Source: Linanthus parryae (Eukaryota > Streptophyta > Magnoliopsida > Ericales > Polemoniaceae). Taken from it: a stretch of DNA of 64,000 nucleotides. Under the pieces are notes generated by a model that was given only the letters and a program-made list of their open reading frames with translations, was not told the origin of the DNA and ran no database searches. The stretch is from positions 2,722,908 through 2,786,907 of the forward strand of contig JALGPY010000033.1 in assembly GCA_023055425.1 (NCBI GenBank), written 5' to 3'. A program made the translations under genes and the position numbers. Shown here in pieces: positions 33,700 to 45,069 of the stretch (its first letter is position 1; each line of letters begins with the position of its first letter).

Positions 33700-34525
33700 A
33701 TGGCAAACAATTAACATGCATAGACTTCATCCCTACGATCTTCCCTTGAGACGGACAAGTTATCTGGAAATTTTTTTCTAGACTGGTAAAGAAACTTGAG
33801 AATTGTTCTCAAGCAAGAAAAGAAACTTTACGTCTTAGACAATCATATTTCAGCACCACTAGCTGATGATGCTGTTCTAGCTACCATGAGAGCACATCAG
33901 AAACATGTGGATGATTGTAATGATGTGACTTGTCTCATGCTTCGGACCATGAACTCTGAGCTTCAGAAGTAACATGAGAACATGGAGGCGTATGATATGA
34001 TCGTACATTTGAGACAGCTCTTCCAAAAGCACGCAAGGCATGAGTGGTATGAGGTGTCTAAAGCATTGTTCAAGTTCAGTCTTGGAGAGGGGAACCCAGT
34101 CGGGCCTCATGTACTCCGCATGATCAGGTACATGGAGAATCTCGAGAGGTTAGGCTTCCCATTCGGCCAAGATTTCGCCACTGATCTCATCCTGCAATCG
34201 TTGCCAGATAGTTATAGCCAGTTCATCATGAACTATAACATGAATGAGATCAACAAACCTCTGCTAGACTTGCTCAATATGTTGAGGACCGCTGAACAAA
34301 GAATTAAAAAAGGAAAAAGGAAAGTCCATAATGATGGTCATTAAAGGGAAGGGGAAGCGAGTTGCCTCTACCTCCAAAGGAAAGAGCATGAAAGTTGGGA
34401 AATCCAAGGAAGCTTCCTTGAAGCCAGCTGGAGGTGTGACTAATGGTGAGTGTCACTACTATAGTCAGGCCGGTCACTGGAAGAGAAATTTCCCAAGTAT
34501 CTGGAGGATAAAAGGCTTAGAATAG
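33700..34525 (+). pseudogene. gag of element E, broken
   Basis: The ATG at 33700 is followed by TAA at codon 5 and more stops (for example TAA at 33969). Recognisable gag runs from about 33982 (MEAYDMIVHLRQLF) to 34344, and again in another frame to 34525. The zinc knuckle is destroyed: in CHYYSQAGHWKRNF the second Cys is Tyr and the last Cys is Phe. It is more decayed than A or C. Confidence 0.87.
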
Positions 34526-35870
34526 TGATTCCACCACAACCATGTATTTTTGTTATAGATGTCAATTTATATATATCTTCATCGGGGGTATTGGATACTA
34601 GATGTGGATCTCACATTTTTCAAAGTGTGCAGGATCTAAAAGGGAGATAAACTTGCGCGTTGGGAATGGAGAAAGAGTTGCTGCATTTGCCATAGGCGTT
34701 TATGAGCTATCTTTTCCTTATGGAGTTATTTTAGAATTGGACAATTGCTATCATGTGCCCGCTATGAGTAGAAACATTATTTCTATTTGTTTTTTGGACG
34801 AGAAAGATTCTACTATTTCAATAAAGGACAAATATTGCTCCATTTATTTTGATAGTTTACACTATTGTAGTGCGCTTTTGTCTAATGGATTGTATATCCT
34901 TCATCTAAATAATTCCGTCTATAACATAAATACCAAGAGGATTAAAACTAATGGTTTAAAACCTACCTATCTATGGCACTGTAGTTTAGGCCATATAAAC
35001 GAGAAACACATTTCTAGACTCCATAAGGATGGATTCGTAGACTCATTTCATCATATGAAACATGTGAATCTTGTATATTGGGAAAAATGACAAAGTCCCC
35101 TTTCAATAAGAAAGGTGAGAGGACTAGTCTGTTATTGGCACTCATACATACTGGTGTATATGGATCGTTTGACGCCTGCCAGAGAAGGTTACCTTTAATT
35201 CATTGCGTTTACTGATGACTTCAGTCGATATGGATTTTATAACTTATGAAGGCTAAATCTGAATCCTTTGAAATGTTCAAAGAATTAAAGAATGAAGTAG
35301 AGAAGCAACTTGTCAAGAGTATCAAGGCTCTACAATTGGATCGTGGAGGATAATAATTGAGTCAAGAGTTTGACGACTATCTTAGATAGTGTGGGATCTT
35401 GCCCTAACTCACTCCACCAGGAAGGCCACAATGGAATGGCGTGTCTGAGAGGAGGAATCACACCCTGTTGGACATGATGTGGTCTATGATGTGTCAAACA
35501 GATATTTCGATATCGTTTTGGGGACATGCTCTATTGACTGCATCTTTTACCATTAACCGTATTCCATCCAAATCGGTCATGAAGACACCGTAGGATATAT
35601 GGACTAGGAGGCGTCCCATAGTGTCGTTTATGAAGATTTGGGTTTGCGACGTCTATGTAAAGTGTTTACAAACAGACAAGCTCGAATCCAAGTAGGATAA
35701 GTGTAAGTTTGTGCGATACCCAAAGGAAACGAAGGGATATTATTTCTACAATCCAATTGAGAACAAAGTGTTTGTTGCTCGGACTGGTGTGTTTATAGAA
35801 AGAGAGTTTTTCTCTAAAGAAGCCAGTGGGTGGACTGTAGAACTTGAAGAAATTCAAGAACCACAAACAC
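34526..35870 (+). pseudogene. pol of element E: protease and integrase
   Basis: Protease reads LDTRCGSHIF near 34592: the Asp is kept, but the glycine after DT is Arg. A small deletion removes part of the following block. The integrase zinc site keeps LWHCSLGHINEKH (near 34970), then a frameshift deletes the CXXC part. The core is scattered over three frames (near 35140-35600), with the DDE region partly readable and several stops (35350, 35388, 35593). Confidence 0.85.
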
Positions 35871-37595
35871 TAATCCAACGATGGAGCATGAACAAGAACC
35901 ACAAACTATTGTGGAGAAACCTGTTCAAGTAACACAAGTACTTTGTAGGTCGAATAGGCTACGTCAAGAGCCGGAGAGGTATGGACTTCTGGTGACTGAG
36001 CCCGGTGACGTACTACTCATGGATGATGAGCCTACTACCTATGGAGAGGCCATTAAAGGGTCAGACTCAAAGAAGTGGCTTGAGGCCATGAGATCTTAAA
36101 TGCAATCCATGTATACCAACAAAGTATGGAATTTGGTGAAATCCCCCAAAGGGGCTCGGCCCATAGGGGGAAAGTGGGTCTTCAAGAAAGAGACCGACAT
36201 GGATGGAAATGTGATTTCCTATAAGGGCTGATTGGTGGAAACAGGATTCATGCAAATTCATGGTAATGACTATGATGAAACCTTTTCCCCAGTCGCAATG
36301 ACCAAATCTATTCGCATCTTACTTGCTATTGCAACTTGTCATGACTATGAGATTTTGGAGATGGATGTCAAAACAGCGTGGAAACCTCCCTGATGATGTG
36401 TACATGACAAAAATTGAGGGTTTTGAGGATCCTTAGCATGCAAACAAATTCTGTAAATTGCAACGATCCGTTTATGGATTGAAGCAAGCTTTTAGGAATT
36501 GAAATCGAATTTTGGATGACGCGGTCAAAGAGTTTGGCTTCATCAAGAACAAAGATGAGCCTTGTGTCTACCAGAAGTTTAGTGGGAGTTATATTGTGTT
36601 TCTGGTATTGTATGTGGATGACATACTGCTCATGGGAAATGAAATTTCTACCCTGCAATCTGTTCAAGATTCGCTAGGAAAGTGTTTTGCAATGAAAGAT
36701 TTAGGGGATGCAGCTTATGTACTTGGTATCAAGATCTATAGTGATAGATCTAGGAAGTTGCTAGGCCTAAGATCAAGTACATATATAGACAAGGTGTTGA
36801 AACGGTTCAACATGCAGGAATCAAAGAAAGGATTCTTGCCCATGTCGCATGGAGTCACCCTTTCGAAGGCTGATTGTCCTTCCAATCAGATTGAGTAGGA
36901 CCGAATGAGTAGGGTCCCCTATGCGTCGGCCATATGATCCATAATGTACGCCATGTTTTGTACTAGACTAGATGTTTCTTACATATTGAGTATGGAAAGA
37001 AGATATCATTCCAATCCGGGTGAGGGTCACAGGATTGCTGTCAAGAATATCCTTAAATACATGAGAAGAACTAAGAACGCATATTTGATATTTGGAGGAG
37101 AGGAAGAACTCAGTTTAATCGGTTACACTGACGCGAGCTTACAAACCGAAAAGGATGTCAACAGATTGCAGTTGGGCTATGTGTTTTGCCTGAATGGAGG
37201 AGCTGTGAGCTGGAAGATTTCCAAGAAACAGACAGTTGCTGATTCTACAGTTGGGGCTGAGTACATTGCTGTGGCTGGCGCAACAAAAGAAGCTGTTTGG
37301 ATTAATAAGTTCATCACTGAGCTTGGTGTGGTTCCTAGCATTATGGATCCCATAGTTTTGTATTGTGACAATACTGGGGCGATCGCACATGCCCAGGAAC
37401 CCATGTGACACCAGAAATCCAAACACGTACTTAGGATATTCCATCTCATTTGCGAAATCATCGAAAGAGGAGATGTGAAGATATGCCGCTTTCAGATCGA
37501 CTTACAAAGCCGCTTCTTTAGTGAAATCATGAAGGGCACGCTAGATCTATAGGCATACGAGATGCACCATATTGTATTTAGTGCATGTGGGAGAC
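35871..37595 (+). pseudogene. pol of element E: RT and RNase H, and polypurine tract
   Basis: The linker PERYGLLV is near 35970. RT has stops near 36096 and 36229 and a deletion after MDVKT (36361). YVDD is intact at 36611-36622. RNase H is open from 36944 to 37408 with YTDAS and YCDNTGAIAH, but TEAEY has become VGAEY. The bases GTGGGAGAC (37587-37595) directly before the LTR are the likely polypurine tract. Confidence 0.87.
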
Positions 37596-38989
37596 TGTTT
37601 GAGTAAATTCCCTAGAGGCAATCTATACTTAGTATGAACATTGTTTGGCTATAACATTCATTTAATATTTATGGCGATATTTAATATAATGAAGTCCTTA
37701 GATTACAATGTGTTGTTTATCTTAAAAATCCCTAGTCCATTGTATTGATTAATAGGAGAATCACTATAGACTAGTTTGTGGGTAGATTGATATGGAGAGA
37801 TCAAGTCTAACACATGGGTATGCATTTGGAGAAATGGCATTCTTGATTGACCCACAATGAGAAGGCTACATTAGATTATGTCAAAGTCACAAGTGCTTCT
37901 CGTAGTGCTATGGTGTTGTAATCCTTAGACTTGAAGGCACTAGATACTCTAGTTGTGAAATATCACGTCTTGATATTATCAAATGTTGCGCCTTAATCGG
38001 GTAACTATAAAGATAGTAATCGGGCAGATAGGAAGCAAGCTGAGAGATGGTAGTGTTGTAGAGAGGATTTCTCCCTCCTACATAATGGGAGTAAATATCC
38101 ACGGCCACTTGAGGGGTAGTGTTTATGGAATGTCTAGCCCGACTCAAATAAATCAATATGAGATACTGATGTTATCTGCATGGATAAGCCTAATCCCAGG
38201 ATCGAGAAACTATGGATTATATACGAGTTTGAAAATTATTTCTCGTGTCCAATCCGGATATGAATACAAAGGGAAACACAACACGGTAACATTGGGCACA
38301 AGGTTTGTCGTATCACTAACTATTTATATTAGTTGGGTGACATAAATGAGTTGACTAGACGCCACTCTATATTTGTAATAGTTACTACCAACTAAGTAGA
38401 AACCTATGGGGTCACACTCCATATGGATTATACCGTATATGGGTGTTAATTAGTTGGACTAATTAATTGAGGGATCATAACGCAACCACAAACAAAGTTA
38501 GTATGACTAATTTGCAAGGTGAAATAATCAGTGTATTGACATGATTAGTATTGGGGCCAATATGTAGTTAATAATGAGTTAATAACTATATAAAGGAATC
38601 CTAGCTTGTTATTTCTCCAACACAAGTCATTTTTGTGAGAACATAACAAAGCAAGGAGAGAGACAAGTCAAGAGGCCGAAGCCTCCCAACTCGTCCGCCT
38701 CTTGTGCCGTCGACCTTCCTTTGGCGCGGTGCTTTGCTCCGTTTTGCGTGATCTCTTCCTCCTTCTTCTGTTGCTAGCACTACACATGGAGAAGGATTCC
38801 AGGTGCTAATCCAAAGTTTTGGATACTCATAGAGACGAAGACACAATTCTTCGCAGTGATCACACAAACTAAGGTACACAATTATCTTCATTTATCATGT
38901 TATGAAAAGCCTACCTGCGAACTGTGGAGGACTTTGAGCATGATTAATTTATTATTATTTTTCTACGTTAATTTCATCAAAACCCCACA
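37596..38989 (+). repeat. 3' LTR of element E
   Basis: 1394 bp starting TGTTTGAGTAAATTCCCTAG and ending CCCCACA. TATATAAA is at 38587-38594. The five bases after it (ATTTT) are its expected target duplication; the partner is outside the window. Confidence 0.88.
38587..38594 (+). promoter_or_regulatory. TATA box of E 3' LTR
   Basis: TATATAAA at the conserved LTR position. Confidence 0.5.
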
Positions 38990-39475
38990 ATTTTTATATG
39001 TGAGTGATTTTTTCATGACGAAATAGGACTACGCTTGTAAATACATATCCGACCATCCTATAGCCTCAGAATTTAAACCCTTGAGTTGAATCAAAGCTCA
39101 CATGGTGTCTATACTAGGCCTGAAAATCTGTACTATATTTGGTACACATGAAAGGTTAGGTTTTTTCAGAGTGTGGTGTTATGTTCTCTATGCTAGGTAG
39201 GGTGATTTCAATTGAGTTAAATGTAAGTCTTCCGTTGATTGTTACACCCTTACGCAGTGTTGTGATACACTTGAAAGACTGAGAAATCGAGGATATTCTG
39301 GCAACGATGAGGACATTCCCGATCAAACTGAAAAGAAGTAAAGTGTTTTTATTACACGTTTAATTTAAATAAATGCAGTTGCAACACTTTGGTTCCGTAT
39401 ACAAATCAAGAATATATGTAAGGTATGTTAACTTAGGAGTTACTCGTGGGGAGGAACAGGTAAGTGTGGGGGTAT
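38990..39475 (+). other. Unassigned AT-rich stretch before a possible Ty3/gypsy LTR
   Basis: No coding domain seen. The last bases, GTAAGTGTGGGGGTAT, look like a polypurine tract, so this may be the 3' end of an old Athila/Tat-like element into which E was inserted. Confidence 0.35.
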
Positions 39476-41130
39476 TGATAACTACGAATATGTGTTGTTT
39501 GAGGAGCTTCGATGAAATAAAACTTCATTAAATTCCACGTGTTTGACTAATTTTAGCGTATAAAACATTGTAGTGCACGTTTTATTCATTTGAGATATTA
39601 TTAGGTTTTAGAGTGATTTTTGCACTATTTTCATGCATATATGGATATGATCGCAGGTTGTTCTTGTTTTTGTGAATATGAACATGATCGGGAGATTTTT
39701 GGGTAGCACTGGAATCACTCGGGAAGCATCTGACCAATGCATGCATTTAAAAGAGGTATGCAAAAATACTAACTGCATTCAAACTCTAGCCTAGCTGCGG
39801 CCAAATGCATTCACGGGCACTGGAAAAGACTAGACGAAAGGTAATTGCGTTCAAATGCAGGAAACTCTGCATCCAAACGCAGTAAGAGAGGAAATTTTCT
39901 CAAGGAACTGCATTGCCTGTGTTTGAGCGTATACCTATCTACACTGAAACGCGATGGGGAAAGAAGAAGTAGGAATCAGCAGTAACTACGTTCAAACACA
40001 GGGCATACTTCATTCAAACGCAGTCACCAATGAAAGAATAATTATGACTAAGTCTAAAGGTTCAGTGCTTGCTGATTCTATTTAAATGCATGGCCTACTG
40101 CGTTCACACGCAGTCTGAGGAAACTTTTTGGGCAACATATGCAAGGGAAATTATGTAACTGTCGGCAGTTAACATGAAGACTTAGGTAGTATTTGTACAG
40201 ACTTTTCAGAATGTCTAGTGACGATAAAAAAATCATTTAACACTGTTTCGAGGAGGCTTCGGAGTATTGGCGCATCACCAGATCTCGACCTTATCATTTA
40301 AATCCTCACCTTTTCTCTTTATTTTGTGAAAAATGGTTTTATGGCTTACTTTAGTAATTAAACACTTCACCAAGGTTCCTTGGTGAATCTAGGGTTTCGA
40401 ATTATATTTTTGGAGTATTTCTATGAATTGATTATCATATCTCAATCAAGTTTAGGATCTACTTAGTTTACTGTATGTGGTTTTAACATTATGTACGAGT
40501 AGAGTTATCAACTAGGAGTTATACATATCTAGTCTACTCCGCGAGAGCGGCTAAAATATATTATGGAGGAAACATAGTGTTCATTCTCATTCCACGACGG
40601 ATTGAGAGACGAAGTGTGTTGGAAATAGCTTGAGCGTACATATCAACTACTGAAAGAATTGAGTAAGACCGAGAGGATATCTTAGGGCCTTATCAGATAT
40701 TAAACAAATATGTAGATCTTTGTGGACCGAGAGGAACCGAAATATGAAGAGATGAGAAGACATTGTATAAGACCGAGAAGAGATTACACTAGCAGGTAAC
40801 TTGGCATAAGAGAAGAACCGATTGTGCATATTCATCAGTTTTCAGAAACCCGAAAGAACCCTAGGGGATCCCGAGGCAGACTAGGTTTCCGATAGACTCT
40901 TACACCCAAAAGTGATTTTTTGAAAACTTCACAAAACATATTTCTTTTCTGTTATTTACTTTTTGCAATTAGATTAATACCGAATTAACCACACTACTCC
41001 TGATCTTTAACTCTTTGAACCAAGTTTCTGATTAAACAATAACTCTAAATTGTCTTGGTGGTAAAGATTATGCGAGGCCTAATTCTAAATTATTATTACA
41101 TTGATCGCGCCCTTGCGTATACACGTAAGA
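39476..41130 (+). repeat. Possible Ty3/gypsy (Athila/Tat-like) LTR remnant
   Basis: It begins TGATAACTACGAATATGTG after a G-rich purine tract and ends vaguely near CGCGCCCTTGCGTATACACG. The purine tract plus TGATAAC start resembles Athila/Tat LTR junctions from general knowledge of that lineage. There is no second LTR, so limits and class are uncertain. It contains the palindrome cluster at 39770-40115 and a GACCGAGAGGA repeat (40668, 40725, 40770). Confidence 0.35.
39770..40115. repeat. Cluster of imperfect palindromes of consensus CTGCGTTCAAACGCAG
   Basis: About eight degenerate copies, at 39773, 39845, 39867, 39907, 39984, 40008, 40078 and 40098. Most come in pairs with an 8-12-base gap. 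The best copies are TGCATCCAAACGCAG and CTGCGTTCACACGCAG. Each copy can form a short hairpin. Confidence 0.7.
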
Positions 41131-41336
41131 ATTCATGTTATCTACCTGATAAACATTGTCGTATACTGCTCTTGCAATTATTTTCTGTTATCGTATGTAG
41201 TTGAATTCTATCTCATTTCTTCTACCTTATACACACCGCTTTATTTTCCAGTTAAGTTTGATAACCAGTTTATTTATTTCCTTATAATCGTTGTAATAAT
41301 ATACCACATTAAGGTTGCAAAAACACTTTACAAAGT

Positions 41337-41483
41337 GACTAGCCGTTACCCCAGTGGTTAGGGCCCTGAGGTAATTCATCCGTGATCCCATGTTCGAGCT
41401 TCACAAGAAAAATGGTGTATGTCTAGTTTAGGTTAGAGGTTATGATTTATATACGATGTTCTATGAAAATGAAAAGAAAAACA
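41337..41483 (+). mobile_element. tRNA-derived SINE-like element
   Basis: A pol III box A-like word TACCCCAGTGG (41347-41357; one mismatch to TRGCNNAGTGG) and a box B core GTTCGA in TGTTCGAGCTT (41391-41401) are 33 bases apart, as in tRNA-derived SINEs. An A-rich tail (GAAAATGAAAAGAAAAA) ends near 41481. Flanking TTACAAAGT (41328-41336) and TTACAAGT (41484-41491) are a plausible imperfect target duplication. A tRNA gene is excluded because no cloverleaf 3' half follows. Confidence 0.6.
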
Positions 41484-41491
41484 TTACAAGT

Positions 41492-42128
41492 AAACAATTG
41501 AGTTGTATAGACGCGAAATTAACCCATCAAAACTCTTCATACGGGAATGGATACTTTTTGTTATACGATTTAGTGCATTACAAGTTGTTAATTGACACGT
41601 GCAACGCACATGCAAACAATAGTGGAACTACATAAAGTGATGTACTGAGGAGACAAATTATTTGGGAGTCTTCATGGATCTATTCAACATACAATACGAG
41701 GGTGGAGTCTAGATAGAGAAAGCTAATGTAAAGATGATTGTTTACAATAAGGAGTAAAAATTAAAATTTGTAAGAGAAATAGTGCATTCTCAAAATATTG
41801 GTAAATTTTTATGAATGAGTAATTTTATATGCTAGCACCCTTTCTATTTAAGTTTCCCTTAGCACAAAAGAAAAAAAAAATTACACATTCTATTATGCGA
41901 GGTAGTATGTTTACAATACAAGTCCCTTTTTTTTACCATCATCGGAAGTCGTGATCCATTAAGAGTGTCTTCAAATGTAATTGGCAAATTGTTCATTTAA
42001 ATGTTTTATAGAGAGAATTTGAGTGTTGTTCTCCAAAAAAAAATTGGGAAATTTTTTGACAAATATTATTTATCTTAATTCTTTTCCTGCAAAAATACTG
42101 CACGCGTGAATTGAAGTGAGGGAGTGAG
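41492..42128. other. AT-rich stretch without recognised features
   Basis: No gene or terminal repeat identified. A hairpin GTGC-AAC-GCAC near 41599 lacks a Helitron CTRR end at the right distance. Confidence 0.5.
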
Positions 42129-42496
42129 ATAACTTTTTTTTTTTTAAAGAAGTAGGAATTTTATTAGCTAGCAGAAGGAAAATTACATACGGTGAACGCA
42201 TTTTAGCGAAAAAAATGTGAATAAGTAATAACATTTCTGCTGACATCAGTTAAAGAGTAGACATGAAACAAGGACATAACGTAAAGAATATCAGAGAGAA
42301 GACTGTGAATGTTTGAGGGATATATGTCTTGTTTTAGGGAGGACACGATGTTCTTGTAACCAGTCTTTAATTCAATATATGCATATCCGCGAGAGATGAT
42401 CCATTTGAAAGCCCGTCAGATCCCTTTTGCTTCTTCTTGAATTGGACTACCATTTGCCGACATACGTTTATCTTTCCAAGCCGCATCGACAAGAAA
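42129..42496 (-). mobile_element. 5'-truncated LINE 3' end with RNase H-like domain
   Basis: On the minus strand, translation from about 42496 reads LVDAAWKDKRMSANG, then QEEAKGI, a TGA, then RAFKWIISRGYAYIELKTG, YPSNIHSLLSDI and HVYSLTDVSRN, and ends at TAA (42205-42203). This is the RVT_3-type RNase H found at the C-terminus of plant L1 LINE ORF2. An untranslated end with AATAAAATTCC then a 13-A tail (plus-strand T run ending near 42145) follows, as in plant LINEs. It is truncated and has an internal stop. A retro-copied host RNase H gene is a less likely alternative. No target duplication was established. Confidence 0.75.
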
Positions 42497-42506
42497 GTTT
42501 CAGTAG

Positions 42507-42739
42507 TAGAAGCATCAGAGTGAAAAGAACAGCGTGTCTACCTAGATACATGATAAGTTAGGGTTCTTCTGGAATCTTCAGGGGGAGCTTATTTTTTGTT
42601 TTATTCCAGCCTAATGGGTGGACTAAGAGAGATCGAAGGCTGATAGGGCAGTCTAGACATTGATTATTGGATTAACATGATATCATCGTCGTTTCGTGCA
42701 AGATTGTTCGAAGTTTACTAATCCGTTAACATCATTGAG
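42507..42739 (+). other. Short unassigned stretch before G2 pol
   Basis: No domain recognised. It may be earlier RT sequence of G2 that has decayed beyond reading. Confidence 0.4.
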
Positions 42740-44710
42740 ATGAATTTGAAGTATCAATGGGCCACGGAGTGTGAAGAAGAATTTCAAATTTTGAAGGAGA
42801 AGTTGGCTAACGTAGCTTTATCGAATGAGTCAGGTGAATATGACGTGTATAGTGACGCATCTAAGAAAGTTTTATGATATGTACTTGTGAAAGATAGGAG
42901 GGTTATTGCTTATCCTTCTAGGAAATTGAAACCACACGAGGAGAATTATGCTACACACGATTTGGAACTAGCAGCCAAATTATTTACTTTAGTGATATGG
43001 AGGCATTATCTATACAGATCCATTTCTCGTTTACGGATCAACACAGTTTGAAATACATATTTACTCAAAAGGAATTAAACATTAAGTAGCATCGTTAGTT
43101 AGGAGAATGACCTATACCTTAAATATAATGACGGAAAGGTTAAAGTGGTAGCACACAATTTAATCTGCAGGTCGACTCATTTTGTGAATGCTATGATAGC
43201 TACACCATATTGGCTATGTAAAGAATTTCTTAAGTCAAAATTGAATTTGTGGATCAAGGGGTAGTAATGAGTTTGCTTGGAGGAATGAAAGATACACCCG
43301 ATATTTTGAATGAGATTAAAGTTAATCAGTCTGGAGACGTACAATGGAAAGGATCGGGAAGAAGATCGAAGCGAGAGAAACCATATATTTTACGATCCAT
43401 GAAGATGAAAGTATTCATTTCAAGGAAAGATGGTGTGTGTCATAATCTTGTAAGGCTGTAAGGAGAATTTAATGCGTGAAGCCCACATTACACCGTATTT
43501 TTTTCACACTGGAGGTAACAAACATAACAAGAAGTTAAAGAAATTATTTGGGTGGCCAAAGATAAAGAGAGAATTAGAAGAATTTATACTTCAATGTATG
43601 ACATCTTAAAACGTTAAGTTTGAACACAATAGAATATGAGGAATGATACAACCGTTGGAAGTTGCAATTCATAAGTGGAATTTTTCTCGATGGGATTTTT
43701 CGTTGCTTTACTAAAAAGTAAGAATATAATGAATAGGATATGCGTTATCGTGGATGGTTTATCCAAGATATCTGGAATTATACCGATGAAAGATACTTGG
43801 ATGATGGAATAAGAGTTGAAGCATATCTCAGGAATATTTTAAGGTATCACGGAGTGCTGAGTACGATTGTGTTATATAGAAATCCTATTTTCTCTATTAT
43901 TTTTTGAACGCGTTGCAAATAGCATTGGGTACTGAATTAAGATTTAGTACAACATTTCACCCTACAACTGATGGACAAACCAATAGAACTATTTAGACAT
44001 TAGAGGATAGTTTGAGAGATTGTGTAATAGATTTTCATGGATCGTGGGTCTATCGTCTACCATTGATCGAATCCTCTTACAACAATAGTTATCATGCTAG
44101 TATTGGCATGGCTTCTTTAGAAGTTTTATATGGACGGAAAGGTAGATTACCCTTGTGTTGGAATGACATGAGAAAAACTATGTTACTTGGACCACAAATC
44201 ATTAAAAAGATAACTGATCAACTGAGATTGATTCAACAAAGAATAAAAGCAGCTCAAAATAGACATAAATCATATGAGGATGTGAAGAATAAGCCACTTG
44301 AGTTTGAAATTGGAGAGAATGTTTTTTATAGATTCCCACCTAGCAAATGAATAATGACACTTAACCATAAAGGAAAGTTGCATATTCGTTGGACCATATG
44401 ATATTTTGGAAATGATAGTGAAGTTTCTTATCGATTAGATTTGCACTAATTTAGGAAGGGTGCACAATGTTTTCATGTCTCAACTAAATTAGTACATAGA
44501 AAGTTCCTCTCATGTGTCGAAGAATAATTTGTGAAATATTGGATACAAAGTCAAGAAATACGCTTAACGATGAAGCTAGTACGAGTTTTATGGGTTAATG
44601 AAGATACCAGAGATTAAACTTCAAAATAGGAATATGAGATACTGAAGAATTACCCACATTTGTTTGATAATATGCCTGAGTGCCACGGACGTTACTCTGT
44701 CTAAGGGAGG
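42740..44710 (+). pseudogene. G2: Ty3/gypsy Tekay/Del-like chromovirus pol remnant
   Basis: In order: RT end and RNase H (WATECEEEFQILKEKL near 42755, VYSDASKK near 42847, [20 protein letters not shown] near 42958); integrase H2C2 zinc region (LMREAHITPYFFHTGG near 43470, LQCMTS near 43590); integrase core (NRICVIVDGLSK near 43735, TFHPTTDGQTNRT near 43950); C-terminal GPF/Y-type part (SYNNSYHASIGMA, LYGRKGRLPLCW) open at 44012-44350; and a chromodomain-like tail (VRVLWVNEDTRD then YEILKNYPHLF near 44580-44670). Many stops and shifts interrupt it. RT YxDD and earlier parts are absent. The order RT-RNase H-INT-chromodomain shows a gypsy chromovirus. Confidence 0.88.
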
Positions 44711-45069
44711 GGGGATGCAACCTTTCAGTCTTGCTCTAAATTTCATTTAAACTTTATCTGTCTAATTTTTCTGCATTAGTAGTACGGTAATATGAATGAT
44801 GAGTGAAATATGATTATGTGGGACTTTTTCACATTTGACAATAACATCAATTTCTTGACAATATAGGACTCCTATAAGAGTATTATCAAATATTTTGGAA
44901 GAGGATATTTTGAACAATGATTTATTATGTTTGACTATTTATTTTCTTTTGTTTAATGCGTAAAACTATCATAAATAGAAACTTTGTTTTTCTGTTCTCT
45001 TATATATCATTTGCAAGAATAGTATTTTCATTGAGAAGGTATGATAATGATATGTTTTTGAATTACTGG
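44711..45069 (+). other. G2 region after pol, left of G1 insertion
   Basis: It follows GTCTAAGGGAGGGGGGATG, a purine tract resembling that at 51214-51228 in G1. AT-rich, no gene. It is split from its continuation (52313-52384) by G1 at the ACTGG target site. Confidence 0.65.
45065..45069. repeat. Target-site duplication of G1, left copy
   Basis: ACTGG; an exact copy at 52308-52312 follows the 3' LTR. Confidence 0.85.

Larger units (their letters stand above)
18677..38989 (+). mobile_element. Element E: oldest Angela-type Ty1/copia, host of the nest
   Basis: Visible parts are the end of the 5' LTR (18677-18893), primer site, leader split by element B at 19194/32474, broken gag and pol, and a complete 3' LTR (37596-38989). 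The rest of the 5' LTR should lie left of the window beyond F. The 5' LTR remnant matches the end of the 3' LTR at about 85% by eye, which agrees with E being the oldest layer. All coding parts are broken. Confidence 0.85.

Noticed and set aside
39770..40115. CRISPR-like spaced repeats
   Set aside because: Repeats are degenerate palindromes with unequal spacing in plant repetitive DNA; no cas genes and no regular spacers.
41341..41412. Possible tRNA gene
   Set aside because: Boxes A and B are present, but an acceptor stem and cloverleaf cannot be formed and an A-rich tail follows; a SINE fits better.
41595..41625. Hairpin GTGC-AAC-GCAC resembling a Helitron end
   Set aside because: No CTRR end followed by T at a suitable distance on either strand and no matching TC start nearby.
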